A stretch of DNA of 64,000 nt from Pseudolabrys sp035718275 (GCA_035718275.1 DASTHI010000050.1:62001-126000); one strand, 5' to 3'. Positions 52,998 through 61,826 are shown, counted from the stretch's first letter. Numbers and translations: made by a program. The notes: generated from the sequence alone by a model not told the origin.

Positions 52998-53768
52998 TTA
53001 CCGCCAGCCGCCGCCGCCATTCACATAGACGGTGTCGGCCGTCATGAACTCGCAGGCATCGGAGCACATGAAAAGAACGAGTTCTCCGATTTCTTCCGGC
53101 TCAGCAAAGCGCTTCATTGGCACGTCATCAAGAAATCGCTGCACGAGCTCCGGCGAACTGCTCGCCGCCGCCTGGAATGGAGTTCGCACCGGTCCCGGAG
53201 AAATCGATAGTGCGCGGATGCCCTGGGTTGCGAATTCGCGCGCGACTCCCATGGTCATGGTTACGACCGCGCCTTTTGCAGCGGCATAGTGGATTGACGA
53301 TCCTGGACCACCGCGACGATGCGCCATGCTTGCCATGTTTACGATCACTCCGAATTTGTTGGCAAGCATATGCGGCAGTATTGCCTGCATGGAATAGAAG
53401 GTGCCCTTCACATTCAGGTCAAAAGTCCGGTCCAAGAGTTCATCATCGATCTCGAGGAATTTTGCGCGCCTGATCGCAGCTCCCGCCGAGTTGAAAAGAA
53501 ACTGCACGCTGCCGAAGCCGTCTATCGCTAGCTGGACCATGTCCTTGACGGCCTCACGCTTGGTCACGTCGATCGTAAGCGCCAGAGCCTGGCTACCGGC
53601 AGCATTCACATACTCGGCTGTTTCCTTGACTCCCTTCTCGTCGATATCGGCACAGACGACATTCGCCTTTTCACGGGCGAAGATCAGAGCCGTCGCCCGG
53701 CCGATGCCGCTCGCTGCCCCGGTAATGACAACCGTTTTTCCGGTGAAATAATCGGGCGTTTTTGGCAT
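52998..53768 (-). CDS. Short-chain dehydrogenase/reductase
   Basis: 256 residues. Cofactor motif TGAASGIGRATAL near residue 17, NSAG, and the catalytic Ser/Tyr/Lys set with SSIHYAAAKGAVV. Ends SADTVYVNGGGGWR, typical of SDRs. Stops are convergent with pccB, 7 bases apart. Substrate unknown. Confidence 0.92.
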   Translation of the reverse strand: MPKTPDYFTGKTVVITGAASGIGRATALIFAREKANVVCADIDEKGVKETAEYVNAAGSQALALTIDVTKREAVKDMVQLAIDGFGSVQFLFNSAGAAIRRAKFLEIDDELLDRTFDLNVKGTFYSMQAILPHMLANKFGVIVNMASMAHRRGGPGSSIHYAAAKGAVVTMTMGVAREFATQGIRALSISPGPVRTPFQAAASSSPELVQRFLDDVPMKRFAEPEEIGELVLFMCSDACEFMTADTVYVNGGGGWR

Positions 53769-53873
53769 GCAGTGGTCTTGATTGACTATGGTCGGTCCGA
53801 CAAGCAGTCAAAGACTAGCAAATGGCCGAAGGCTTGGCACAATATCTCAGACACAAGCAAAAGGAGCCGCGCC

Positions 53874-54269
53874 ATGACCGCGACCCTCTTCGTCGAATAT
53901 GCCGATGCATCACCGCAGGTGCGTGCGGTCTATGATGACATAAAGAAGACGCGCAACGTAGCCGACGTGAACAATTTCTGGAAATATCTTGCCCGGGACC
54001 CTGCCACCCTTCAGCGGACCTGGGAAAGCGTAAAGCAGGTCATGGCGCCTGGGGCGCTCGAACCCGTCGTGAAAGAGATGCTCTATCTGGCCGTATCGGT
54101 GACGAATGGTTGTGCCTATTGTATAGCCAGTCATACCGCGGCCGCCCGGAAGGCCGGAATGACGGAGGCCATGTTTGGCGAGTTGATGGCGGTCGTGGGT
54201 ATGGCCAACGAAACGAATAGGCTCGCCAATGGATATCGTGTACCGATCGACGATTTTCTGAGATCCTGA
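53874..54269 (+). CDS. Carboxymuconolactone decarboxylase/AhpD-like protein
   Basis: 131 residues, start at MTATLFVEYADAS with AAGGAG upstream. The redox motif NGCAYCIASH (Cys80, Cys83) is that of the AhpD/CMD alkylhydroperoxidase family. May reduce peroxides through the CxxC pair. No lipoyl partner or AhpC is adjacent. Confidence 0.9.
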   Translation: MTATLFVEYADASPQVRAVYDDIKKTRNVADVNNFWKYLARDPATLQRTWESVKQVMAPGALEPVVKEMLYLAVSVTNGCAYCIASHTAAARKAGMTEAMFGELMAVVGMANETNRLANGYRVPIDDFLRS

Positions 54270-54326
54270 TGCTGGGCAATTTCGGCCAATGTGGCAGAGC
54301 TGAATAGTGGAAGGAGAAGAAAGCTG

Positions 54327-54509
54327 ATGCTCGACAAAGACCTCTTGCGCCGTTTGTTGTGCGTGGCGCTGGTTGCGGCTCTGATGATGCCGCTCGGACG
54401 AGCATTATTTCCTTACGTCAGTGAGGAACTCACACGTTTGCAGTTTCAGGCCCTTGAGGCTGTAGCGAGCGCGGCTCTCGGACTTGGACTCTCTGCTTTT
54501 TTCGGATGA
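54327..54509 (+). CDS. Small membrane protein
   Basis: 60 residues. One or two hydrophobic segments (LLCVALVAALMMPLGRALFPYV and LEAVASAALGLGLSAFF). AAGGAG lies 10 bases before the ATG, and it follows the AhpD-like gene by 57 bases, so translation is plausible. No family recognised. Confidence 0.6.
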   Translation: MLDKDLLRRLLCVALVAALMMPLGRALFPYVSEELTRLQFQALEAVASAALGLGLSAFFG

Positions 54510-54525
54510 GCCGAGTTGCAGCAGT

Positions 54526-54954
54526 CTACCGTGGCTGCGTAGGCTTATCGGAGTGCTCGGTGGGTTTTCCATTTCGTCCCGCGCTGGTCGGCTGCTGTTC
54601 GCTTTTACCCCCTGTATCTTCGCTACCGCCGGATGACGAGCTTCCTTGCCCCGTAGTGCCCGGCACATTGTTTGGCTTTGAACCCTCTGCTTGAGACTGG
54701 GTTGATTGCGGCTCACTCTGAGCCTGAGAGGCATTGCCGTTTTGCGTGGCTACGGGCGTTTGCTGTGCCGTCGCAGTTTGTTCGCCAGCGCCTTCCTGCC
54801 GCTGATTATTGATACCCCACAGGACGATTGCAATGACGAGCGCTATAGCCACAGTCGTGAGTGTAACCTGCCATCCTGCCGCGCGTCGCTCACCTGGCTG
54901 CGGAGGCGCGACCAGAGGCAAATTCCGCACCGGATCGCCGTCGGATGAACTCAT
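54526..54954 (-). CDS. Single-pass membrane protein with Ser/Gln/Gly-rich tail
   Basis: 142 residues: a short charged N-terminus, one membrane segment (VTLTTVAIALVIAIVLWGIN, about 29-48), then about 90 low-complexity residues rich in Gln, Ser, Gly and Thr. Topology prediction would place the tail in the periplasm. It appears to be a relative of the neighbouring gene at 55029, which has the same layout. No family recognised. Confidence 0.65.
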   Translation of the reverse strand: MSSSDGDPVRNLPLVAPPQPGERRAAGWQVTLTTVAIALVIAIVLWGINNQRQEGAGEQTATAQQTPVATQNGNASQAQSEPQSTQSQAEGSKPNNVPGTTGQGSSSSGGSEDTGGKSEQQPTSAGRNGKPTEHSDKPTQPR

Positions 54955-54976
54955 GCTGACGCCCTTTCGTTAGTGA

Positions 54977-55005
54977 TGGCCCGGCGCCTGTCAGGCGCCG
55001 GGCCA
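54977..55005. repeat. Very strong stem-loop between two membrane-protein genes
   Basis: TGGCCCGGCGCCTG (54977-54990) and CAGGCGCCGGGCCA (54992-55005) are perfect complements around a single base, in the 74-base gap of the minus-strand pair. No T-run on the minus-strand side, so it looks like a REP-type hairpin or a transcript-processing element rather than a terminator. Confidence 0.65.
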
Positions 55006-55028
55006 AAGGTTCTCCCAAGTCGCCGGAT

Positions 55029-55334
55029 CTAGCGCGAGCCATTTTTCGAAGGGGCTGGCGCAACCGGTTGTGGCGAAGTCGTACCGGACCCAGTCGTACT
55101 TGGCGCGGAGCCTGTTCGCGCGGGCGCACTGCTCGTCGCTGTTGACGAATTTCCATTGCTCGCCGTGTTGCTGGAGTTATTCCAGCCGGCGATGATCAGA
55201 AACCCGATCAGGAGTACCACCGCAATCCCGGCAATCCAGCCCCAAACTCCACCGACACTTTCGTCACGGCGCAGCACTGGATCGCTCAAACGCGGATCGC
55301 TGTACCTTGGATCGTTAAGACGCGGATCAGTCAT
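55029..55334 (-). CDS. DPR-repeat single-pass membrane protein
   Basis: 101 residues from ATG 55334, which has GGAGGA 4 bases upstream; an open frame extends much further but is not plausible. The N-terminus repeats DPRL/DPRYSDPRLSDP four times, followed by one membrane segment (WIAGIAVVLLIGFLIIAGW) and a Ser/Thr/Asn/Pro-rich tail. Same architecture as the downstream gene. Function unknown. Confidence 0.7.
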   Translation of the reverse strand: MTDPRLNDPRYSDPRLSDPVLRRDESVGGVWGWIAGIAVVLLIGFLIIAGWNNSSNTASNGNSSTATSSAPARTGSAPSTTGSGTTSPQPVAPAPSKNGSR

Positions 55335-55441
55335 GGCTTCCTCCATGGATTCAGGACGCGATCTTTCGTCTTGAATGAAGAAAACCCGTTCGCCGCAGGT
55401 GCGGTTCCGGAAGTAGCTGATTTTGGAGTGAGCGGGGAACT

Positions 55442-55612
55442 TCAGCTGAGGCGAACCGCGAGTCGCCAAGCAACCCAGAACGTTACAAAAAAGAACATTA
55501 GAAATACGGGAAGGCTCGTCGCCTCCGACCAAAGCTCAACAGTGCGTCCGGCGAAGTATGCGATCGCCTCGCCGATGGCGACAAAAACGATATAAAACGT
55601 GATCAGTTTCAT
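55442..55612 (-). CDS. Small two-helix membrane protein
   Basis: 56 residues starting MKLITFYIVFVAIGEAIAYF (ATG 55612) with a second hydrophobic helix (PVFLMFFFVTFWVAWRLAVRL). A longer open frame continues upstream to 55723. Weak ribosome binding site. It is a short hypothetical inner-membrane protein similar in layout to many small alphaproteobacterial proteins. Confidence 0.55.
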   Translation of the reverse strand: MKLITFYIVFVAIGEAIAYFAGRTVELWSEATSLPVFLMFFFVTFWVAWRLAVRLS

Positions 55613-55742
55613 GACGGGTGAGGTCCCCGATTTTGCCCCGCTACCATTGGGAACTATCGGGGCGCTTGGGACAAGGAAATACCGCGTAAATGTAAATAAT
55701 GCTATAGGCCGATACCCACCCAATTTTTCTCAAGCTTGGTCC

Positions 55743-56639
55743 GTGTCAAAAACATCGCTTCTGGCCCGCTTTGCCATCGCGACTGCTCCCGTCATGTTCG
55801 TGCTCTTGTGGAGCACCGGATTCATCGGCGCCAGGTTTGGTCTGCCCTATATCGAGCCACTGACATTTCTTGCCATTCGCATGGCAATTGTCGTGCTCAT
55901 TCTGGGCGCTATCGCTGCGGTCAGCGGGGCCAAGCTTCCAAATGCGCGCGAAATTGCTCATGCGCTGATTGCGGGATCGCTCGTGCATGGTGTTTATCTC
56001 GCCGGTGTGTTTACGGCGATAAGCCAGGGAGTGCCGGCAGGTATATCGGCATTGATACCCGGGCTTCAGCCGATACTTACTTCAACGATCGCGAACCGTT
56101 TCATGGGCGAAAAGGTGACACGCGTCCAATGGCTTGGGCTGGCGCTCGGGCTGGTCGGAGTTCTCGTTGTTCTGCATGATCGGACGATCGTGATGGCGGG
56201 ATCGCCGCTCGGATGGTTTGCAAGCTTTGCATCACTTCTTGGAATTACCGTCGGCACCCTATATCAGAAGCAATATTGCGGGGCGATTGATTGGCGTTCC
56301 GGCAATCTGGTGCAGTATATCGGTGCGGGGGTACTTTTCGCCTTTGGAGCGTTCGCATTCGAAACGCGCAGCATCCGTTGGAGCGGGGAACTCATTTTCG
56401 CCCTTGCGTGGCTTGTCCTCGTTCTGTCGATCGCCGCGGTCGGATTGATGTACTGGCTAATACGTCGATCAGCTGCGACAGGCTTCGCCAGTCTTTTCTA
56501 CCTGGTGCCGGGGGTGACTGCTTTGCTGGCATTCATCTTGTTTGGAGAGCGCCTCGATGCAATATCGATTTTCGGGATGGCCCTTTGTGCCGGCGGCGTC
56601 CTGCTCGCAAATCGAGGCGCGAGTCCGCGTGCAGAGTAG
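55743..56639 (+). CDS. DMT-family (EamA) exporter
   Basis: About 298 residues from GTG 55743 (VSKTSLLARF); the open frame begins at 55599 but that extension overlaps the divergent small gene. Two EamA repeats of five membrane segments each: FVLLWSTGFIGARFGLPYIEPLTFLAIR and, in the second half, GLMYWLIRRSAATGFASLFYLVPGVTALLAFILFGE. Drug/metabolite exporter of unknown substrate. Confidence 0.9.
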   Translation: MSKTSLLARFAIATAPVMFVLLWSTGFIGARFGLPYIEPLTFLAIRMAIVVLILGAIAAVSGAKLPNAREIAHALIAGSLVHGVYLAGVFTAISQGVPAGISALIPGLQPILTSTIANRFMGEKVTRVQWLGLALGLVGVLVVLHDRTIVMAGSPLGWFASFASLLGITVGTLYQKQYCGAIDWRSGNLVQYIGAGVLFAFGAFAFETRSIRWSGELIFALAWLVLVLSIAAVGLMYWLIRRSAATGFASLFYLVPGVTALLAFILFGERLDAISIFGMALCAGGVLLANRGASPRAE

Positions 56640-56642
56640 TCG

Positions 56643-57041
56643 TCAGCTTGCGTGGTCGAGCACGAGCTGAGTTTGAGTGACGAGCGCGCAAAGTTTGCCA
56701 TCACCGCGCGTGATGCGCGTCTGCCAAACCATCGTCCTGCGGCCACGGTGCAGGGGAGTGCATTCAGCTTTCGCCAGGTCGCCGATCGGTACCGGCGAGA
56801 AAAAATTGGTTTTGCTTTCGATTGTGGTGGTCGATTGGCCTGCCTTCAGGTTGGCTGTCGTCGCCGTACCGCCGAGATTGTCGGCCAGAGCCATGATGGC
56901 GCCGCCGTGCAAAATTCCGAAGCGGTTGTTGAGGTCCTCTCGTGCAACGAGTTCGCCTGTTACCCGATCGGGAGAGACGTGCGTGATCTTGAGACCGAGA
57001 AACTCTGCAAAGGGTGGTTGCTTAAGGGCCGCTTCATTCAT
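56643..57041 (-). CDS. PaaI-family acyl-CoA thioesterase
   Basis: 132 residues from ATG 57041 (TTGGAG upstream); the open frame extends to 57173 but overlaps the next gene. Hotdog fold: the catalytic helix NNRFGILHGGAIMALADNLGG and closing NRRTMVWQTRITRG. Hydrolyses acyl-CoA or phenylacetyl-CoA-type substrates. Convergent with the exporter, three bases between stops. Confidence 0.88.
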   Translation of the reverse strand: MNEAALKQPPFAEFLGLKITHVSPDRVTGELVAREDLNNRFGILHGGAIMALADNLGGTATTANLKAGQSTTTIESKTNFFSPVPIGDLAKAECTPLHRGRRTMVWQTRITRGDGKLCALVTQTQLVLDHAS

Positions 57042-57121
57042 GCAATTGCTCCAAGCCGGCGCAAACACTAAGGGCGCGGACGTTATCGCCCGCGCCCTGC
57101 CGGCGCAATCTGCGCGCAAAT

Positions 57122-57784
57122 TCAGCCGCGCGGCTGGGGCACGATCCGGATATAGGGCCGTGGCGACTTCCAACCCTGCGGGTAAAGCTTTTTGGCCTCG
57201 TCATCGCTGACCGCTCCGGTGAGAATGACATCCTCACCCTGTTTCCAATTTGCAGGCGTTGCCACGCGATGCTTGGCCGTCATCTGTAGGGAATCGAGGA
57301 CCCGGATCACCTCATCGAAATTGCGCCCGGTCGTCATCGGATAAACGAGGATAAGCTTTATCTTCTTGTCCGGCCCGATGATGAACACGTTGCGCACCGT
57401 CTGATTGTCCGCAGGTGTGCGTCCTTCCGAGGTCCCCGTAGTGCTGGCAGGCAGCATTCCATAAGCCTTCGAAATTTTGAGATCGGTGTCACCGATCATC
57501 GGGTAGTTCGGAGCGAATCCGACGACATCCTTGATATCTTCCGACCACTTCTTGTGATTCTCTACCGGATCGACCGAGAGTCCGATGATCTTAGCGTTTC
57601 GCTTGTCGAACTCCGGCTTCAGTCGCGCCATAGTGCCGAGCTCTGTGGTGCAAACCGGCGTGAAATCCTTCGGATGTGAAAAAAGAATTCCCCACGAATT
57701 GCCCAGCCAGTCATGAAACCGGATTTTGCCTTCGGTTGTTTCGGCTTCGAAATCAGGTGCTGTGTCACCAATCGCCAATGTCAT
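57122..57784 (-). CDS. 1-Cys peroxiredoxin (Prx6-type)
   Basis: 220 residues from ATG 57784 (GGAGG upstream; a GTG 12 bases earlier is less likely). Peroxidatic Cys45 in FTPVC with no second cysteine, and the Prx6-like C-terminal domain (IKLILVYPMTTGRNFDEVIRVLDSLQ). Reduces peroxides with an external thiol. A TATAGT-like box lies at about 57821 on its strand's upstream side. Confidence 0.92.
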   Translation of the reverse strand: MTLAIGDTAPDFEAETTEGKIRFHDWLGNSWGILFSHPKDFTPVCTTELGTMARLKPEFDKRNAKIIGLSVDPVENHKKWSEDIKDVVGFAPNYPMIGDTDLKISKAYGMLPASTTGTSEGRTPADNQTVRNVFIIGPDKKIKLILVYPMTTGRNFDEVIRVLDSLQMTAKHRVATPANWKQGEDVILTGAVSDDEAKKLYPQGWKSPRPYIRIVPQPRG

Positions 57785-58241
57785 GTTAACCTCCACTCGA
57801 ACTGTTGGTCCCTCGACGTTAATATAGTCAAGAGACGCAACACGTCATAGGCCCGCATCTGAAGAGGATCAACGTGCATTTCGTCACCAGGCCATAGAAC
57901 AAAAGCGTGGCGCTCAGGTCGAGTATGGAAAAGCCTTCTCCGCGCTACGGGAATCCGGGAAGACTGGTGGATCAGAGACTCGGGCACGCTGGCAGCGCGT
58001 CAAAGTGGCGCGCTATAGTCCTCAGGAGCCGCCGTTCGTGCACTCGCGTATTCTTGTCTTCCGCGCTCTCGAGGAGGGGCTTTTGAGGTTTAAAGGCTGG
58101 CCAGCTGCAACCCCGATCGGCACCAGACCGCTTTTCATTTACGGGACTGCCTTGTGGCCGCTGCGCCGAGCGGCTGAGCGATTGACTTTTTCCTGCTAAG
58201 ACCCAAAGGCAAAAACACGGCGGCGGGGCAACTGGCAAAGT
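57785..58241. other. 457-base gap without a supported gene
   Basis: Lies between the divergent peroxiredoxin and pccA. Only short open frames without homology. One runs 58005-58199 on the plus strand; a 224-codon minus-strand frame overlapping pccA is its shadow. The gap should contain both promoters; none is clear. Confidence 0.5.
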
Positions 58242-60248
58242 ATGTTCAAGCGGATTCTCATTGCCAACCGTGGCGAAATTGCCTGCCGGATTATCAGGTC
58301 CGCGCGGAAAATGGGAATCGCTACCGTCGCCATCTATTCGGATGCGGACAAGGATGCGCTTCACGTGGCGATGGCTGATACGGCGGTCGCAATTGGTCCG
58401 CCACCTGCAGCCGAAAGTTATCTCGCGATCGAAAAAATCATTGCTGCTTGCAAGCAGAGTGGCGCGGAAGCCGTTCATCCCGGCTATGGATTTCTGTCGG
58501 AACGAGATGAATTTCCCAAGGCGCTGAAAGCTGCGGGAATCGTGTTTATCGGCCCTCATGCGGGCGCCATCGCCGCCATGGGTGACAAAATTCAGTCCAA
58601 AAAAGCGGCTGCTGCTGCGAAGGTCTCCACCGTTCCCGGCCATCTTGGAGCCATCACCAATGAGGCCGAAGCAATCGAGGTTGCAGACGAGATCGGATAT
58701 CCCGTGATGATTAAGGCGAGCGCGGGTGGCGGCGGCAAGGGTATGCGCATCGCACGAAGCAAGGCTGAAGTCGTTGAAGGTTTTGCGCGCGCTCGGTCGG
58801 AAGCCAAATCCTCATTCGGTGACGATCGCGTATTGATTGAGAAGTTCATTGTGAACCCGCGACATGTCGAGATTCAGGTCCTGGGGGATAAGCACGGAAA
58901 CGTCATCCATCTCGGCGAGCGGGAGTGCTCGATTCAGCGTCGCCATCAGAAAGTCGTCGAAGAGGCGCCGTCTCCCTTGCTCGACCAGGAAACGAGAACG
59001 CGGATGGGCGAGCAGGCTGTCGCACTTGCCAAGGCCGTAAACTACGACAGCGCCGGCACCGTCGAGTTTGTCGCAGGCCAGGACCGGAGCTTTTATTTCC
59101 TCGAAATGAATACACGATTGCAGGTCGAGCACCCGGTAACCGAGCTCGTCACGGGTATCGATCTGGTCGAGCAGATGATCCGCATCGCTGCCGGTGAAAA
59201 GCTCGGCATTCGCCAAAGCGACGTGCGTCTCGATGGCTGGGCGGTGGAGACGCGCATCTACGCTGAAGATCCGTATCGAAATTTTTTCCCTTCGACCGGC
59301 CGGTTGACGCGCTACCGACCGCCAAAGGAAGGTTTTTTCGACGGCGTCATAATACGCAATGATACGGGCGTATTTGAAGGTGGAGACATTTCGCTTTTCT
59401 ACGATCCGATGATCGCCAAACTGGTGACGCATGCCCCGACGCGCGCCAGGGCCATTGAAGTGCAGAGCGAGGCGCTCGATGCCTTTGTCATCGACGGAGT
59501 TCGCCACAACATTCCTTTTCTTGCCGCGATAATGGCCAATGCCCGATGGCAGTCCGGCAGGCTTTCGACAGGGTTCATCGACGAGGAATTTCCGGACGGC
59601 TTTCACGCGTACCGGCCGGATGGCGAAATCACCAATCGGCTCGCCGCGGTCGCCGCGGCCATTGACCACGTTCTCGGCGAGCGTAAACGCCAGATTTCAG
59701 GCCAGATCGGCGGCAGAACCGTTACGCGCGAAAGCCTGCGTACGATTTGGGTGGGCGCCGAGGAGGTGAAAGCTGAAATCGGCCGAGCCGGTAGCGCTAT
59801 TGAATTGAAATTTCGCCATGGGGAGTCTCCGCCTTACCAACTCGTTTCGCGCTGGAAACCGGGCGATCGGCTCTGGACCGGAACGATCAATGGCAAGGCC
59901 GTCACCGTGCAAGTGCGGTCCGTTGCAAACGGATTCGCGCTTTCGCATCGGGGTGTGGAAGAAAAGGTCTACGTCTACACCGATCGCGAGGCAGCCTATG
60001 CGCGGCTCATGCCGCCAATGAAAGCGGACGACACCGGAAAGCAGGTAACTTGTCCGATGCCGGGGCTTGTTGTCTCGATCGCGGTAAAAGAAGGGCAGGA
60101 AGTCAAAGCCGGAGAAACCGTGGCCGTCGTAGAAGCCATGAAAATGGAAAACGTGCTTCGCGCCGAGATCGACGGCGTCGTAAAGAAGATCTTTGCCAAA
60201 CCGGGCGACAGCCTTGCTGTCGATGCGGTCATTCTGGAGTTCGAATGA
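58242..60248 (+). CDS. pccA: Propionyl-CoA carboxylase alpha subunit (biotin carboxylase plus BCCP)
   Basis: 668 residues. Biotin carboxylase (MFKRILIANRGEIACRI; ATP-grasp GGGGKGMR near residue 165; ERECSIQRRHQKVVEEAP), a BT linker domain (about 480-580) and a C-terminal biotinyl domain with Lys634 in EAMKMEN. Partner of PccB at 51458. The intervening genes separate the two subunits by about 5 kb. Confidence 0.94.
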   Translation: MFKRILIANRGEIACRIIRSARKMGIATVAIYSDADKDALHVAMADTAVAIGPPPAAESYLAIEKIIAACKQSGAEAVHPGYGFLSERDEFPKALKAAGIVFIGPHAGAIAAMGDKIQSKKAAAAAKVSTVPGHLGAITNEAEAIEVADEIGYPVMIKASAGGGGKGMRIARSKAEVVEGFARARSEAKSSFGDDRVLIEKFIVNPRHVEIQVLGDKHGNVIHLGERECSIQRRHQKVVEEAPSPLLDQETRTRMGEQAVALAKAVNYDSAGTVEFVAGQDRSFYFLEMNTRLQVEHPVTELVTGIDLVEQMIRIAAGEKLGIRQSDVRLDGWAVETRIYAEDPYRNFFPSTGRLTRYRPPKEGFFDGVIIRNDTGVFEGGDISLFYDPMIAKLVTHAPTRARAIEVQSEALDAFVIDGVRHNIPFLAAIMANARWQSGRLSTGFIDEEFPDGFHAYRPDGEITNRLAAVAAAIDHVLGERKRQISGQIGGRTVTRESLRTIWVGAEEVKAEIGRAGSAIELKFRHGESPPYQLVSRWKPGDRLWTGTINGKAVTVQVRSVANGFALSHRGVEEKVYVYTDREAAYARLMPPMKADDTGKQVTCPMPGLVVSIAVKEGQEVKAGETVAVVEAMKMENVLRAEIDGVVKKIFAKPGDSLAVDAVILEFE

Positions 60249-60285
60249 TCGGTCGTTCGGCTGCGTCGGCAGGAAAGCTGACGTG

Positions 60286-60756
60286 ATGTCGCAGGAAGTC
60301 AGTACGGTGACCCTCTATTTCGCGTATGGCCTCAACATGGATGGCGTCGCCATGAAGCGCCGGTGTCCCGGGGCAAAACCGCTCAGGCCTGCGGTTCTCG
60401 ACGGCTATCGATTTTGCATCGGTGCCAAGGGTGGTTGGGGTTCGCTCTTGCGCAGCCCCGGCGACACAGTGCACGGCGTGCTTTGGAGACTGAGTCCACG
60501 CGACGTCGCTGCATTGCATGCCTACGAAATGGTGGGGAAAGGACTGTACTCAGTGCAATATTTGCCTGTGCGCTGTGCCGGAAGGCCCTGGCGCGCCATG
60601 ATTTACATGCTGCGAAATATCCGGCTTGGAAAAGCACGGCGCGGGTATTTGCAGGCCGTCATAGCGGCTGCGCGCAGTTGGAATTTTCCGGAGGATTACA
60701 TCCACTCGCTGCAGCGATTGACGCCTGCAGGCGTTCCGCCCGGCAGGGGCAATTGA
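60286..60756 (+). CDS. Gamma-glutamylcyclotransferase (GGCT)-fold protein
   Basis: 156 residues from ATG 60286 with AGGAAAG upstream. GGCT-like: the substrate loop reads FAYGLNM where the family usually has YGSNL; the catalytic Glu is present in LHAYEMVGKG. Possibly a variant of the fold. Three bases before the acylphosphatase gene, so cotranslated. Confidence 0.85.
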   Translation: MSQEVSTVTLYFAYGLNMDGVAMKRRCPGAKPLRPAVLDGYRFCIGAKGGWGSLLRSPGDTVHGVLWRLSPRDVAALHAYEMVGKGLYSVQYLPVRCAGRPWRAMIYMLRNIRLGKARRGYLQAVIAAARSWNFPEDYIHSLQRLTPAGVPPGRGN

Positions 60757-60758
60757 AA

Positions 60759-61061
60759 ATGACGGCGAAGGTCATTCGGCACATTGTGGTGAGAGGGCTT
60801 GTTCAAGGTGTGGGATACCGCGCTTTCGTTGAGCGCGAAGCGCAAGATTTGGGAATTCACGGCTGGGTGCGCAACCGAAGCGATGGCTCTGTCGAAGCCG
60901 TTTTCGTTGGCTCACCGGAGGCAGTCACTGAGGCCGTTGAGCGTTGCCGGAGCGGACCGCGTTTGGCGCGGGTAAGCGCAATCGATCAGCGCGCGGGCAG
61001 CGAAGTGGAGCTTTCCGAGATATTGAGGTCACCATCCTTCGTCGTGCTGCCGACAATCTGA
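60759..61061 (+). CDS. acyP: Acylphosphatase
   Basis: 100 residues, start ATG 60759. Substrate-binding Arg21 in VQGVGYRAF and catalytic Asn39 in HGWVRNRSDGSVEA are both present. Hydrolyses acyl phosphates. Its last 76 bases overlap the convergent lipB gene, and its C-terminus is slightly extended relative to ~90-residue family members. Confidence 0.93.
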   Translation: MTAKVIRHIVVRGLVQGVGYRAFVEREAQDLGIHGWVRNRSDGSVEAVFVGSPEAVTEAVERCRSGPRLARVSAIDQRAGSEVELSEILRSPSFVVLPTI

Positions 61062-61762
61062 TCGGTTGTGGGTCCAAACAGGCGTTCAAACTCGCGTCGT
61101 AGTATCACGTCCACCTCGCGCATCGATACGCGGATGCCGAGATCCGCGAGGCTCGTCACGCCGAATTTCGTTTCATTGATCCCACAGGGTACGATTCCGG
61201 AAAAATGCGAAAGGTTCGGGTCAACGTTCAGGGCGATTCCATGGAGCGTGACCCATCGCTGGACGCGAATTCCAATAGCTGCAATCTTGTCCTCGTGACC
61301 GTCGCCTTTTCGCGGGCGTCGCACCCATACGCCGATGCGATCCTTGCGGCGTTCGCCGCGAATATCGAAGGAAGCCAGCGTGCGGATGATCCATTCTTCC
61401 AGGCTGGAGACGAAGCGTCGGATGTCGGGCCCGCGTCTTTTTAGATTGAGCATGACATAGGCAACGCGCTGCCCTGGACCATGATAGGTCAACTGGCCGC
61501 CGCGGCCGGTCTCATGGACGGGAAAGCGCGGATCGAGCACGTCGCTGGAATGGGCACTTGTACCGGCCGTGTACAGTGGTGGGTGCTGGAGCAGCCACAC
61601 GAGCTCGGGCTCGGTTTCAGCCGCAATAGCCGCCACGCGGGCATCCATGACCCTGAGCGCCTCGGCGTAGGAAACCGTGGAATCGTTCAGGCGCCACTCG
61701 ATGGGGCGAGACCCGTCGGCCGGGGGAAGCCCGTAATTCAAAGTGTTTCGCGCGTTAACCAC
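60986..61762 (-). CDS. lipB: Octanoyltransferase
   Basis: 258 residues from GTG 61762 (a longer frame opens at 61813). Transfers octanoyl from ACP to lipoyl domains. Motifs: LTYHGPGQRVAYVMLNL, the catalytic Cys in GIVPCGI and Lys in NETKFGVTSLADLG. Its 3' end overlaps acyP by 76 bases in opposite orientation. Confidence 0.93.
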   Translation of the reverse strand: MVNARNTLNYGLPPADGSRPIEWRLNDSTVSYAEALRVMDARVAAIAAETEPELVWLLQHPPLYTAGTSAHSSDVLDPRFPVHETGRGGQLTYHGPGQRVAYVMLNLKRRGPDIRRFVSSLEEWIIRTLASFDIRGERRKDRIGVWVRRPRKGDGHEDKIAAIGIRVQRWVTLHGIALNVDPNLSHFSGIVPCGINETKFGVTSLADLGIRVSMREVDVILRREFERLFGPTTDQIVGSTTKDGDLNISESSTSLPAR

Positions 61763-61826
61763 TCGTTCACCATAGCATGGTGACGTGATCTCTGCTTCAT
61801 GCTGCGCTCGCAATCAGGAAACACCC

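Noticed and set aside
57972..58643. 224-codon minus-strand reading frame
   Set aside because: It overlaps pccA and has no recognisable domain; its length reflects the high GC content of the opposite strand.
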